From assembly GCA_034190875.2 (NCBI GenBank), contig JAXDRA010000551.1:62001-126000 (forward strand): a stretch of DNA of 64,000 bases, given 5' to 3'. A program made the position numbers and the translations under genes. The notes under the pieces are model-generated. The model did not search any database, was not told where the DNA came from, and was given only the letters and a program-made list of their open reading frames with translations. How positions within the stretch are numbered: position 1 is the first letter of the stretch; each line of letters begins with the position of its first letter. This document shows positions 40,316 through 54,850 of the stretch, in pieces. The stretch is from Urechis unicinctus (lineage: Eukaryota > Annelida > Polychaeta > Xenopneusta > Urechidae).

Positions 40316-42460
40316 CTCTGTCAGCTGTATATGAAGTTCGCCACGCTGACATCATCTTCCGCTGTATATAGAGTTTACATTGACATCTCAGTCAGCTGTA
40401 TAGAGAGTTCGCTACACTAACATCATCGTTCGCAGTTTATAGAGTGCGCTACACAGACATCATAATCATATTTGTAAAGCCTGCTCAACACTGACATAAA
40501 AGTCTGCTGTATGAAGAATTAGGTACAATGACATCATAGTCAACTGTGTAAAAATGCGCTACGCAGACCTCATAGTCAGTTGTTTGTAGATTTCGCTACG
40601 CTGATGTCATTGTCAGTTGTATGTAGATTTCGCTACACTGACATTATTGCCGTCTATGCAAAGACTACTTTTCACTGACATGCTATTCAGCTGTATATAG
40701 AGTTCGCTACACTGACATCATCGTGCGCTGTATATAGAGTTCACTACACTTACATCATCGTGCGCTGTATTTAGAGTTCACTACATTGACATCTCAGTCA
40801 GCTGTATACAAAGTTCGCTACACTAACATCATCGTCCGCTGTTGATCGAGTTCCCTACACTGACATCATCGTCCGCTGTATATAGAGTACCCTACGTTGA
40901 TATTTCAGTCAGCTGTATGTATAGTTCGCTACACTGACATCATCGTCCGCTTTATGTAGAGTTCACCACACTGACATCATCGTGTGCTGCATATAGAGTT
41001 CACTACGCAGACATCTCGGTCAGCTGTATAATGAGTACACTACGTTGACATCATCGTCCGCTGTACATAGAGTTCGCTACACTGACATTATCGTGCGCTG
41101 TATAAAATGTTCACTACACCGACATCAGCGTCCGCTGTATATAGAGTTTTCTACATTGACATCTCAGTCAGCTGTAAACAAAGTTCGATACACTAACATC
41201 ATCGTCCGCTGCATATAGATTTCGCTACACTGACATCATCGTCTGCTGAATATTGAAATCGCTACATTGACATCTCAGTCAGCTGTATATGAAGTTCGCT
41301 ACGCCGACATCATCGTCCCCTGTATTATGAGATCACTATGTTGATATCTCAGTCAGCTGTATATGAAGTTCTCTACGCTGACAACATAGTCAGCTGTACA
41401 GAGATTTTACTACACTGACATCTCAGTGAGCTATATAAAGAGTACGCATCGCTTCGATCATAGTCCGCGGTTTATAGATTTCGCTACACTGATATAATCG
41501 TCCGCTGTATATAGATTTCGCTACACTGACATCATCGTCTGCTGAATATAGAGTTCACTACATTGACATCTCAGTCAGCTGTATATAGAGTTCGCTACGC
41601 TGATATCATATTCCGCTGTACTTAGAGTTCACTACATGGACATCTCAGTCAGCTGTGTTTGAAGTACGCTATGCTAACATCATCGTCCGCTCTATATAGA
41701 GTTCGCTACACTGACATCATCGTGCGCTGTATATAGAGTTCACTACATTGACATCTCAGTCAGCTGTATATGAAGTTCGCAACGCCGACATCATTTTCCG
41801 ATGTATATAGAGTTCGCTACACTAACATCATCGTCTGCAGTACATAGAGTTCGCTACATTGACATCTCAGTCAGCTGTATATGAAGTTCGCTACGCCGAC
41901 ATCATCGTCCCCTGTATATAGTGATCACTATATTGACATCTCAGTCAGCTGTATATGAAGTTCGCTACACTAACATCATCGTCCGCTGTATATAGAGTTC
42001 ATTACATTGACATTTCAGTCAGTTGAATATAGAGTTCGCTACACTGACATCATCGTCCGCTATATGTAGAGTTCACCACACTGACATCATCATGCGCTGT
42101 ATATAGAGTTTATTACGCAGCATCTCAGTCAGCTGTATATAGAGTACACTACGTTGACATCCTCGTCCGCTGTACATAGAGTTCGCTACACTGACATCAT
42201 CGTGCGCTTTATATAATGTTCACTACACTGACATCATCGTCCGCTGTATATAGAGTTCACTTCATTGACACCTCAGTCAGCTGTATATAAAGTTCGATAC
42301 ACTAACATCATCGTCAGCTGTTTATTGATTTCGCTACACTGACATCATCTCCCGCTGAATATTGAATTCGCTACATTGACATCTCAGTCAGCTGTATATG
42401 AAGTTCGCTACGTCGACATCATCGTCCCCTGTATATAGAGATCACTATATTGACATCTCT
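40316..42460 (+). repeat. About 2.14 kb unit, copy 2
   Basis: Tandem partner of 38,245-40,315, with the crossover inside GTCAGCTGTATATGAAGTTCG near 40,320-40,343. Its M block (40,441) carries a private TATTGCCG and TGCAAAGACTAC near 40,645-40,665. The TGCAAAGACT change is also found at 48,28x, linking this copy to the right edge of the irregular zone. Confidence 0.88.
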
Positions 42461-43079
42461 GTCAGCCGTATATGAAGTTCGCTACACTGACATCATCGTC
42501 CGCCTTTTATAGAGTTTACATTGACATCTCAGTGAGCTGTATAGAGAGTTCGCTAATCTGACATCATCGTCCGCTGTATATAGAGTTCACTACACAGACA
42601 TCATAATCATATATGTAAAGACTGCTCAACGCTGACATAAAAGTCTGCTGTATGAAGAATAAGGTACAATGCCATCATAGTCAACTGTGTAAAAACTCCG
42701 CTACGCATACCTCATAGTCAGTTGTATGTAGATTTCGCTACGCTGACGTCATAGTCAGTTGTATGTAGATTTCGCTACACTGACATTATAGTCGTCAATG
42801 CAAAAACTACTTTTCACTGACATGCTATTCAGCTGTATATAGAGTTCGCTACACTGACATCATCGTCCGCTGTACATAGAGTTCGCTACACTACATCATC
42901 GTCCGCTGTATATAGAGTTCGCTACACTGATATCATAGTCCGCTGTATATAGAGTTCGCTACATTGACATCTCAGTCCCGCTGTATATAGAGTTCGCTAT
43001 GCTAACATTATCGTCCGCTGTATATAGAGTTTTCTACATTAACATCTCAGTCGGCTGGATATGAATTTCGCTACGCTGA
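42461..43079 (+). repeat. Flavour ii segment leading into the irregular zone
   Basis: Contains the flavour ii M block at 42,582 with TGACGTCA at 42,744-42,751. It matches 50,078-50,696 at an offset of about 7,617. Small indels begin here: CACTACATCATCG near 42,890 (one C lost) and CAGTCCCGCTG near 42,975 (one C gained). Confidence 0.88.
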
Positions 43080-46000
43080 CCTCATCGTCCGCTGTAATAT
43101 AGAGTTCACTACATTGACATCTCAGTCAGCTGTATATATGAGTTCGCTACGCTGACAACATAGTCAGCTGTATATGGAGTTCGCATCGCTGACATCATAG
43201 TCCGCGCTGTTTATAGATTTCGCTACACTGACATAATCGTCCGCTTTATATAGAGTTCGCTAGACTGACATGACATCAATGTCAGCTGCTGTATATAAAG
43301 TTCGCTATACACTGACATCATCGTCCGCTGTATATAGAGTTCGCTACATTGACATCATCGTCAGCTGTATATAGAGTTCGCTACATTGACATCTCAGTCA
43401 GCTGTATATAAGTTCGCTACACTGACATCATAGTCCGCTGTATATAGAGTTCGCTACGCTGACATCATATTAGTCAGTTGTATATGAAGATTTCGCTACT
43501 ACGCTGACATCATGCAAAAGTCGTCCCCTGTGTATAGAGTTTTTACTACACTGACATCATCGTGCGCTGTATAAGAGAGCTACGCTTGACATCATAGTCG
43601 CTGTATATAGAGAGTTCGCTACATTGACATCATCGTCAGCTGTATATAGAGTTCGCTACACTGACATCATCGTCCGCGTATATATAGAGTTCAACCTACA
43701 CTGACATCTCAGTCAGCTGTATATAGAGTTCGACTACACTGACATCATCGTCAGCTGTATATAGAGTTCGCTACACTGACATCATCGTCGCTGTATATAG
43801 AGTTCGCTACATTGACATCTCAGTCAGCTGTATATGAAGTTCGCTACGCTGACATCATCGTCCGCTGTATATATGAGTTCGCTACACTGACACATCAGTC
43901 AGTCAGCTATATATAGAGTTCGCTACGCTGACATCTCAGTCAGCTGTATATAGAGTTCGCTACGCTGACATCATCGTGTCCTGTGTATAGAGATCACGCA
44001 TTGACATCATCAGTCAGCTGTATATAGAGTTCGCTACACTGACATCATCGTCCGCTGTATATAGAGTTCACTACCTTGACATCTCAGTCAGTTGTATATA
44101 GAGTTCGCTACACTGACATCATCGTCCGCTATATAGAGTTCACTACACTGACATCATCGTGCGCTGTATATAGAGTTCAACTACGCTGACATCTCAGTCA
44201 GCTGTATATAGAGTACATACGTTGACATCATCGTCCGCTGTATATAGAGTTCGCTACACTGACATCATCGTCGCTGTATATAAGAGTTCACTACACTGAC
44301 ATCATCGTCCGCTGTATATAGAGTTCACTACACTGACATCAGTCTATCAGCTGTATATAGAGTTCGCTACACTGACATCATCGTCGCTGTATATAGAGTT
44401 CGCTACACTGACATCATATTCCGCTGTATATGAGTTCGCTACATTGACATCTCAGTCAGCTTGTATATAGAGTTCGCTACGCTGACATCATCGTCCGCTG
44501 TATATATAGAGTTCGCTACATTGACATCTCAGTCAGCTGTATATGAAGTTCGCACTACACTGACATCATCGTCCGCTGTATATAGAGTTCACTACATTGA
44601 CATCATCAGTCAGCTGTATATAGAGTTCGCTACACTGACATCATCGTTCGCAGTTATAGAGTTCGCTACACAGACATCATCGTCAGCTGTATATGTAAAT
44701 CCTGCTCAACACTGACATCAAAGTCGCTGTATGAAGAGTTCGGTACACATGACATCATCAGTCAACTGTGTAAAAAGTTCGCTACGCTGACATCATCGTA
44801 CAGTCAGCTGTATGTAGATTTCGCTACACTGACATCATCGTCAGCTGTATGTAGAGTTCGCTACACTGACATCATTCCGTCTATATATAGAGTTCGCTAC
44901 ACTGACATCTAGTCAGCTGTATATAGAGTTCGCTACACTGACATCATCGTCCGCTGTATATAGAGTTCGCTACACTGACATCATCGTGCGCTGTATTAGA
45001 GTTCACTACATTGACATCTCAGTCAGCTGTATATAAAGTTCGCTACGCTGACATCATCGTCCGCTGTTATATAGAGTTCCCTACACTGACATCATCGTCG
45101 CGCTGTATATAGAGTTCCCTACGTTGACATTTCAGTCAGCTGTATACAAAGTTCGCTACACTGACATCATCGTCCGCTTTATGTAGAGTTCACCACACTG
45201 ACATCATCGTGTGCTGTATATAGAGTTCACTACGCAGACATCTCGGTCAGCTGTATATAGAGTACACTACGTTGACATCATCGTCCGCTGTAATAGAGTT
45301 CGCTACACTGACATCATCGTGCGCTGTATATAGTTCGCTACACTGACATCATCGTCCGCTGTATATAGAGTTTCTACATTGACATCTCAGTCAGCTGTAT
45401 ATAAAGTTCGCTACACTAACATCATCGTCCGCAGTATATAGAGTTCGCTACACTGACATCATCGTCCGCTGTATATAGAGTTCGCTACATTGACATCTCA
45501 GTCAGCTGTATATGAAGTTCGCTACGCTGACATCATCGTCCCCTGTATATAGAGATTCACTACATTGACATCTCAGTCAGCTGTATATGAAGTTCGCTAC
45601 GCTGACATCATCGTCCGCTGTATATAGAGTTTACTACACTGACATCTCAGTGAGCTGTATATAGAGTTCGCTACTGCTGATCATCATCGTCCGCTGTATA
45701 TAGAGTTCACTACATTGACATCATCGTCCGCTGTATATAGAGTTCGCTACACTGACATCATCGTCCGCTGTATATAGAGTTCACTACATTGACATCTCAG
45801 TCAGCTGTATATAGAGTTCGCTACGCTGACATTATAGTCCGCCGTAAATAGGGTTCACTACATTGGCATCTTAGTCAGCTGTATATGAGAGTTCGCTACA
45901 CTGACATCATCGTCCGCTGTATATAGAGTTCGCTACACTGACATCATCGTCCGCTGTATATAGAGTTCGCTACACACTGACATCATCAGTCAGCTGTATA

Positions 46001-49000
46001 TAGAGTTCGCTACACTGACATCATTCGTCGTCGCTGTATATAGAGTTCGCTACACTGACATCATCGTCCGCTGTACATAGAGTTCGCTACACTGACATCT
46101 CAGTCAGCTGTATATAGAGTTCGCTACACTGACATCATAGTCAGCTGTATATAGAGTCGCTATTGACATCATCGTCAGCTGTATATGAGTTCGCTACACT
46201 GACATCATCGTCCGCTTGTATATAGAGTTCACTACATTGACATTTCGTCAGCTGTAATAGAGTTCGCTACACTGACATCATCGTCAGCTGTATATGTAGA
46301 GTTCACTACACTGACATCATCGTGCGCTGTATATAGAGTTCACTACACTGACATCATCGTCCGCTGTATATAGAGTTCACTACATTGACATCATCAGTCA
46401 GCTGTATATAGAGTTCGCTACACTGACATCATCGTCCGCTGTATATAAGAGTTCACTACACTGACATCATCGTCCGCTGTATATAGAGTTCACTACATTG
46501 ACATTTCAGTCAGCTGTATATAGAGTTCGATACACTGACATCATCGTCCGCTGTACATAGAGTTCGCTACACTGACATCATCGTCGCTGTTATATAGAGT
46601 TCACTACATTGACATCTCAGTCAGCTGTATATAGTTCGCTACATTGACATCATCGTCCGCTGTATATAGAGTTCGCTACATTGACATCATCGTCAGCTGT
46701 ATAGAGAGTTCGCTACACTGACATCATCGTCCGCTATAATATAGAGTTCGCTACATTGACATCTCAGTCAGCTGTATATAGAGTTCGCTACACTGACATC
46801 ATCGTCCGCTGTATATAGAGTTCGCTACACAGACATCATAATCATATGTGTAAAGAAGTTCTCTACACTGACATAAAAGTCTGCTGTATGAAGAGTTTCG
46901 CTACAATGACATCATAGTGTCCAACTGTATAAAAAGTGCGCTACGCAGACATCATAGTCAGTTGTATATAGATTTCGCTACGCTGACATCATAGTCAGTT
47001 GTATGTAGATTTCGCTACACTGACATTATTGTCGCTATATAAAAAAGTACTTTTCACTGACATGCTAGTCAGCTGTATATAGAGTTCGCTACACTGACAT
47101 CATCGTCGTCGCTGTATATAGAGTTCGCTACATTTGACATCATCGTGCGCTGTATATAGAGTTCACTACATTGACATCATCGTCCGCTGTATATAGAGTT
47201 CGCTACACGCTGACATCATCAGTCCGCTGTATATAGAGTTCGCTACACTGACATCATCGTCCGCTGTATATAGAGTTCGCTACATTGACATCTCAGTCAG
47301 CTGTATATGAATTCGCTACACTGACATCATCGTCCGCTGTATATAGAGTTCACTACATTGACATCTCAGTCAGCTGTATATGAGTTCGCTACGCTGACAT
47401 CATCGTCAGCTGTATATAGAGTTCGCACTACGCTTGACATCATCGTCCGTTGTATATAGAGTTCGCTACACTGACATCATCGTCCGCTGTATATTGAGTC
47501 GCTACACTGACATCATCGTCCGCTGTATATAGAGTTCGCTACATTGACATCTCAGTCAGCTGTATATAGAGTTCACTACATTGACATCATCGTCCGCTGT
47601 ATATAGAGTTCGCTACACTGACATCATCGTCGTTCGCTGTATATAGAGTATTATTGACATTCATCATTTGTATATAAGACTGCTCAACACTATCATCGTC
47701 CGCTGTATATAGAGTTCACTACATTGACATCATAGTCAGCTGTATATAAAGTTGCTACACTGACATCATAGTCAGCTTGTATGTAGATTTCGCTACACTG
47801 ACATCATAGTCCAGCTGTATATAGATTTCGCTACACTGACATCATAGTCAGCTGTATATGAAGTTCGCTACACTGACATCATCGTCAGCTGTATATAGAG
47901 TTCACTACATTGACATCATCGTGCAGCTGTATATGAAGTTCGCTACACTGACATCATCGTCCGCTGTATATAGAGTCACTACATTGACATCTCAGTCAGC
48001 TGTATATAGAGAGTTCGCTACACTAACATCATCGTCCGCTGTATATAGAGTTCGCTACACTGACATCATAATCATGTATTTAGTAAAGCCTGCACAGACA
48101 TCATCAGTCAGCTGTATAAAAGTCTGCTGTCCCCCTGTATATAGAGGTACAATGACATCATAGTCGCTGTGTAAAAGTTCGCTACGCAGACCTCATAGTC
48201 AGTTGTTTGTAGATTTCGCTACGCTGACATCATCGTCGTTGTATGTAGATTTCGCTACACTGACATCATGCCGTCCGCTGTATGCAAAGACTTCTTTTCA
48301 CTGACATGCTATTCAGCACGTGTATATAGAGTTCGATACACTGACATCATCGTGCGCTGTGTATATAGAGTTCACCCCACTTACATCATCGTGCGCTGTA
48401 TATAGAGTTCACTACATTGACATCATCAGTCAGCTGTATATAGAGTTCGCTACACTGACATCATCGTCCGCTGTTTATAGAGAGTTCCCTACACTGACAT
48501 CATCGTCCGCTGTATATAGAGTTCCCTACGTTGACATTCAGTCAGCTGTATGTAGAGTTCACTACACTGACATCATCGTCGCGCTGTATATAAGAGTTCA
48601 TCGTGTGCTACACTGACATCAGACATCTCGGTCAGCTGTATAATGAGTTACACTACGTTGACATCATCGTCCGCTGTACATAGAGTTCGCTACACTGACA
48701 TTATCGTGCGCTGTATAAAATGTTTCACTACACCGACATCATCGTCGCTGTGTATATAGAGTTTTCTACATTGACATCTCAGTCAGCTGTTAAACAAAGT
48801 CGCTACACTACACATCATCGTCCGCTGCATATAGATGTTCGCTACACTGACATCATCGTCTGAATATATAGAGTTCGCTACATTGACATCTCAGTCAGCT
48901 GTATATGAAGTTCGCTACGCCGACATCATCGTCCCTGTATATTGAGATCACTATGTTGATATCTCAGTCAGCTGTATATGAAGTTCTCTACGCTGACAAC

Positions 49001-49130
49001 ATAGTCAGCTGTACAGAGATTTTACTACACTGACATCTCAGGAGCTATATAAAGAGTACGCATCGCTTCGATCATAGTCCGCGGTTATAGATTTCGCTAC
49101 ACTGATATAATCGTCCGCCTGTATATAGAT
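43080..49130 (+). repeat. Irregular, indel-rich, consensus-like satellite zone
   Basis: Monomers here are mostly the plain A or B consensus, and many have 1-3 bp gains or losses: GTAATATAG (43,095), GACATGACATCAATG (43,268), TCATTCGTCGTCGCTG (46,021), GTCCCCCTG (48,130). The variant linkers that label positions elsewhere are largely gone. Blurred M blocks survive at about 44,653, 46,812 and 48,042, and a compressed relic lies at about 43,478-43,530 (GAAGATTTCGCTACTACGC, then CATGCAAAAGTCG). Flanks on both sides match the normal units in order, and indels taper off by 49,130. It is either a decayed old segment or a poorly resolved assembly stretch; the sequence alone cannot decide. Confidence 0.85.
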
Positions 49131-52100
49131 TTCGCTACACTGACATCATCGTCTGCTGAATATAGAGTTCACTACATTGACATCTCAGTCAGCTGTATAT
49201 AGAGTTCGCTACGCTGATATCATATTCCGCTGTACTTAGAGTTCACTACATGGACATCTCAGTCAGCTGTGTTTGAAGTACGCTATGCTAACATCATCGT
49301 CCGCTCTATATAGAGTTCGCTACACTGACATCATCGTGCGCTGTATATAGAGTTCACTACATTGACATCTCAGTCAGCTGTATATGAAGTTCGCAACGCC
49401 GACATCATTTTCCGATGTATATAGAGTTCGCTACACTAACATCATCGTCTGCAGTACATAGAGTTCGCTACATTGACATCTCAGTCAGCTGTATATGAAG
49501 TTCGCTACGCCGACATCATCGTCCCCTGTATATAGTGATCACTATATTGACATCTCAGTCAGCTGTATATGAAGTTCGCTACACTAACATCATCGTCCGC
49601 TGTATATAGAGTTCATTACATTGACATTTCAGTCAGTTGAATATAGAGTTCGCTACACTGACATCATCGTCCGCTATATGTAGAGTTCACCACACTGACA
49701 TCATCATGCGCTGTATATAGAGTTTATTACGCAGCATCTCAGTCAGCTGTATATATAGAGTACACTACGTTGACATCCTCGTCCGCTGTACATAGAGTTC
49801 GCTACACTGACATCATCGTGCGCTTTATATAATGTTCACTACACTGACATCATCGTCCGCTGTATATAGAGTTCACTTCATTGACACCTCAGTCAGCTGT
49901 ATATAAAGTTCGATACACTAACATCATCGTCAGCTGTTTATTGATTTCGCTACACTGACATCATCTCCCGCTGAATATTGAATTCGCTACATTGACATCT
50001 CAGTCAGCTGTATATGAAGTTCGCTACGTCGACATCATCGTCCCCCTGTATATAGAGATCACTATATTGACATCTCTGTCAGCCGTATATGAAGTTCGCT
50101 ACACTGACATCATCGTCCGCCTTTTATAGAGTTTACATTGACATCTCAGTGAGCTGTATAGAGAGTTCGCTAATCTGACATCATCGTCCGCTGTATATAG
50201 AGTTCACTACACAGACATCATAATCATATATGTAAAGACTGCTCAACGCTGACATAAAAGTCTGCTGTATGAAGAATAAGGTACAATGCCATCATAGTCA
50301 ACTGTGTAAAAACTCCGCTACGCATACCTCATAGTCAGTTGTATGTAGATTTCGCTACGCTGACGTCATAGTTAGTTGTATGTAGATTTCGCTACACTGA
50401 CATTATAGTCGTCAATGCAAAAACTACTTTTCACTGACATGCTATTCAGCTGTATATAGAGTTCGCTACACTGACATCATCGTCCGCTGTACATAGAGTT
50501 CGCTACACTACCATCACCGTCCGCTGTATATAGAGTTCGCTACACTGATATCATAGTCCGCTGTATATAGAGTTCGCTACATTGACATCTCAGTCCGCTG
50601 TATATAGAGTTCGCTATGCTAACATTATTGTCCGCTGTATATAGAGTTTTCTACATTAACATCTCAGTCGGCTGGATATGAATTTCGCTACGCTGACCTC
50701 ATCGTCCGCTGTATATAGAGTTCACTACATTGACATCTCAGTCAGCTGTATATGACGTTCGCTACGCTGACAACATAGTCAGCTGTATATGGAGTTCGCA
50801 TCGCTTACATCATAGTCCGCGGTTTATAGATTTCGCTACACTGACATAATCGTCCGCTTTATATTGAGTTCGCTAGACTGACATCATCGTCAGCCGTATA
50901 TAGAGTTCGCTACAATGACAATCTCAGTCAGCTGTATATAGAGTTCACTACATTGACATCTCAGTCAGCTGTATATAGAGTTCGCTACACTTACATCATC
51001 GTCCGCAGTATATAGAGTGCGCTACTTCATAAGTGTGAAGACTGCTCAACACTGACTTAAAAGTCTGCTGTATGAAGAAATAGATACAATGACATCATAG
51101 TCAACTGTGTAAAAACTGAGCTACGCAGACCTCATAGTCAGTTGTATGCAGATTTCGCTACGCTGACAACATAGTCAGTTGTATGAAGATTTCGCTACAC
51201 TGACATTATAGTCGTCTATGCAAAAACTACGTTCCACTGACATGCTATTCAGCTGTATATAGAGTACGCTACACTAACATCATCGTGCGCTGTATATAGA
51301 GTTCACCACACTGACATCATCGTGTGCTGTATATAGAGTTCAATACATTGACATCTCAGTCAGCTTTAAACAAAGTTCGATACACTAACATCATCGTCCG
51401 CTGTTTATATATTTCGCTACACTGACATCATCGTCTGCTGAATATAGAGTTCGCTACATTGACATCTCAGTCAGCTGTATATGAAGTTCGCTACGCCGAC
51501 ATCATCGTCCCTGTATAATGAGATCACTATGTTGACATCTCAGTCAGCTGTATATGAAGTTCTCTACGCTGACAACATAGTCAGCTGTACAGAGATTTTA
51601 CTACACTGACGTCTCAGTCAGCTATACATAGAGTTCGCATCGCTTCGATCATAGTCCGCAGTTTATAGATTTCTCTACACTGACATGATCGTCCGCTGTA
51701 TATAAAGTTCGCTAGACTGACATCATCGTCAGCCGTATATAGAGTTCGCTACACTGACATCATCGTCCGCGCAGTATATAGAGTTCACTACATTGACATC
51801 TCAGTCAGCTGTGTATAGAGTTCTCTACACTAACATCATCGTCCGCAGTATATAGAGTGCGCTACACAGACATATTCATATGTATAAAGACTGCTCACAC
51901 TGACATAAAAGTCTGCTGTATGAAGAATAAGGTACAGCGACATCATAGTCAACTGTGTAAAAACTGCGCTACGCAGACCTCATAGTCAGTTTTATGCAGA
52001 TTTCGCTACGCTGACATCATAGTCAGTTGTATGAAGATTTCGCTCCACTGACATTATAGTCGTCTATGCAAAACTACGTTCCATTGACATGCTATTCAGA

Positions 52101-54850
52101 TGTATATAGAGTACGCTACACTGACATCATCGTGCGCTGTATATAGAGTTCACCACACTGACATCATATTCCGCTGTATTTAGAGTTCATTACATGGACA
52201 TCGCAGTCAGCTGTGTTTGAAGTTCGCTATGCTAACATCATCGTCCGCTCTATATAGAGTTCGCTACACTGACATCATCGTCCGCTCTATATATAGATCA
52301 CTACATTGATATCACAGTCAGCTGTATATGAAGCTCGCAACGCTGACATCATTTTCCGCTGTATATAAAGTTCGCTACACTAACATCATCGTCCGCAGTA
52401 CATAGAGTTCGCTACATTGACATCTCAGTCAGCTGTATATGAAGTTCGCTACGCCGACATCATCGTCCCCTGTATATAGTGATCACTATATTGACAGCTC
52501 AGTCAGCTGTATATGAAGTTTGCTACGCTGACATTATCGTCCGCTGTATATAGAGTTTACATTGACATCTCAGTCAGCTGTGTAGAGAGTTCGGTAATAT
52601 GACAAATCAGTCAGCTGTTTTTAAGTTCGTTACACTAACCTCATCGTCCGCTTTTGATCGAGTTCGCTACACCGACATCATCGTCCGCTTTATGTAGAGT
52701 TCACCACACTGACATCATCGTGTGCTTTATATAGAGTTCACTATATTGACATCTCAGTCAGCAGTATATGAAGTTAGCTACGCTGACATCATCGTCCGCT
52801 GTATATAGAGTTTACTACACTGACAACATCGTGCGCTGTATATAGAGTTCACTACATTGACATCTCAGTCAGCTGTATACAAAGTTCGCTACACTAACAT
52901 CATCGTCCGCTGTTGATCGAGTTCCCTACACTGACATCATCGTCCGCTGTATATAGAGTACCCTACGTTGATATTTCAGTCAGCTGTATGTATAGTTCGC
53001 TACACTGACATCATCGTCCGCTTTATGTAGAGTTCACCACACTGACATCATCGTGTGCTGTATATAGAGTTCACTACGCAGACATCTCGGTCAGCTGTAT
53101 AATGAGTACACTACGTTGACATCATCGTCCGCTGTATATAGAGTTCGCTACACTGACATCATTGTGCGCTGTATAAAATGTTCACTACACCGACATCAGC
53201 GTCCGCTGGATATAGAGTTTTCTACATTCACATCTCAGCTGTAAACAAAGTTCGATACACTAACATCATCGTCCGCTGAATATAGATTTCGCAACACTGA
53301 CATCATCGTCTGGTGAATATAGAGTTCACTACATTGACATCTCAGTCAGCTTTATATAGAGTTCGCTACGCTGATATCATATTCCGCTGTATTTAGAGTT
53401 CACTTCATTGACATCTCAGTCAGCGGTATATAAAGTTCGATACACTAACATCATCGTCCGCTGTTTATAGATTTCGCTACTCTGACATCATCTTCCGCTG
53501 AATATAGAATTCGCTACATTGACATCTCAGTCAGCTGTATAAGATGTTCGCTAAGCCGACCTCATCGTCCCCTGTACATAGATATCACTATATTGACATC
53601 TCAGTCAGCTGTATATGAAGTTCGCTACGCTGACATCATCGTCCGCTGTATGTAGAGTTTACATTGACATCTCAGTCAGCTGTATAGAGAGTTCGCTAAT
53701 CTGACATCATCGTCCGCTGTATATAGAGTTCACTACATTGACATTTCAGTCATTTGTATATAGGGTTCGCTACACTGACATCATCGTCCGCTATATGTAG
53801 AGTTCACCACACTGACATCATCATGCGCTGTATATAGAGTTTACTACGCAGCATCTCAGTCAGCTGTATATAGAGTACACTACGTTGACATCATCGTCCG
53901 CTGTATATTGAGTTCGCTACACTAACATCATCGTCCGCAGTACATAGAGTTCGCTAGATTGACATCTCAGTCAGCTGTATATGAAGTTCGCCACGCTGAC
54001 ATCATCTTCCGCTGTATATAGAGTTTACATTGACATCTCAGTCAGCTGTATAGAGAGTTCGCTACACTAACATCATCGTTCGCAGTTTATAGAGTGCGCT
54101 ACACAGACATCATAATCATATTTGTAAAGCCTGCTCAACACTGACATAAAAGTCTGCTGTATGAAGAATTAGGTACAATGACATCATAGTCAACTGTGTA
54201 AAAATGCGCTACGCAGACCTCATAGTCAGTTGTTTGTAGATTTCGCTACGCTGATGTCATTGTCAGTTGTATGTAGATTTCGCTACACTGACATTATAGC
54301 CGTCTATGCAAAAACTACTTTTCACTGACATGCTATTCAGCTGTATATAGAGTTCGCTACACTGACATCATCGTGCGCTGTATATAGAGTTCACTACACT
54401 TACATCATCGTGCGCTGTATTTAGAGTTCACTACATTGACATCTCAGTCAGCTGTATACAAAGTTCGCTACACTAACATCATCGTCCGCTGTTGATCGAG
54501 TTCCCTACACTGACATCATCGTCCGCTGTATATAGAGTACCCTACGTTGATATTTCAGTCAGCTGTATGTATAGTTCGCTACACTGACATCATCGTCCGC
54601 TTTATGTAGAGTTCACCACACTGACATCATCGTGTGCTGCATATAGAGTTCACTACGCAGACATCTCGGTCAGCTGTATAATGAGTACACTACCTTGACA
54701 TCATCGTCCGCTGTACATAGAGTTCGCTACACTGACATTATCGTGCGCTGTATAAAATGTTCACTACACCGACATCAGCGTCCGCTGTATATAGAGTTTT
54801 CTACATTGACATCTCAGTCAGCTGTAAACAAAGTTCGATACACTAACATC
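49131..54850 (+). repeat. 5.96 kb higher-order unit, copy 1
   Basis: A composite unit with M blocks ii (50,199), iii (51,014), iv (51,854) and i (54,091). It repeats at an offset of about 5,960. The true left end probably lies near 48,890 inside the irregular zone. The stretch to 50,690 also matches 41,520-43,080 at an offset of 7,614. Private changes include GCGCAGTATATAG near 51,770. CRE octamer at 50,361-50,368; 18 bp palindrome near 52,475. Confidence 0.9.

Noticed and set aside
47858-48163. Short open reading frames: 5,920-6,162, 27,813-28,001, 44,461-44,715, 47,858-48,163, 48,320-48,616, 62,437-62,628, 63,069-63,272
   Set aside because: All translate satellite monomers in rotating frames (37 is 1 mod 3), giving recurring strings such as FATLTSSSAVY. 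The longest is 101 codons in 64 kb. The canonical monomer has stops in two of three frames, and these stretches survive only through chance variants or indels. Three of the seven lie in the indel-rich zone. No domain or start context supports coding.
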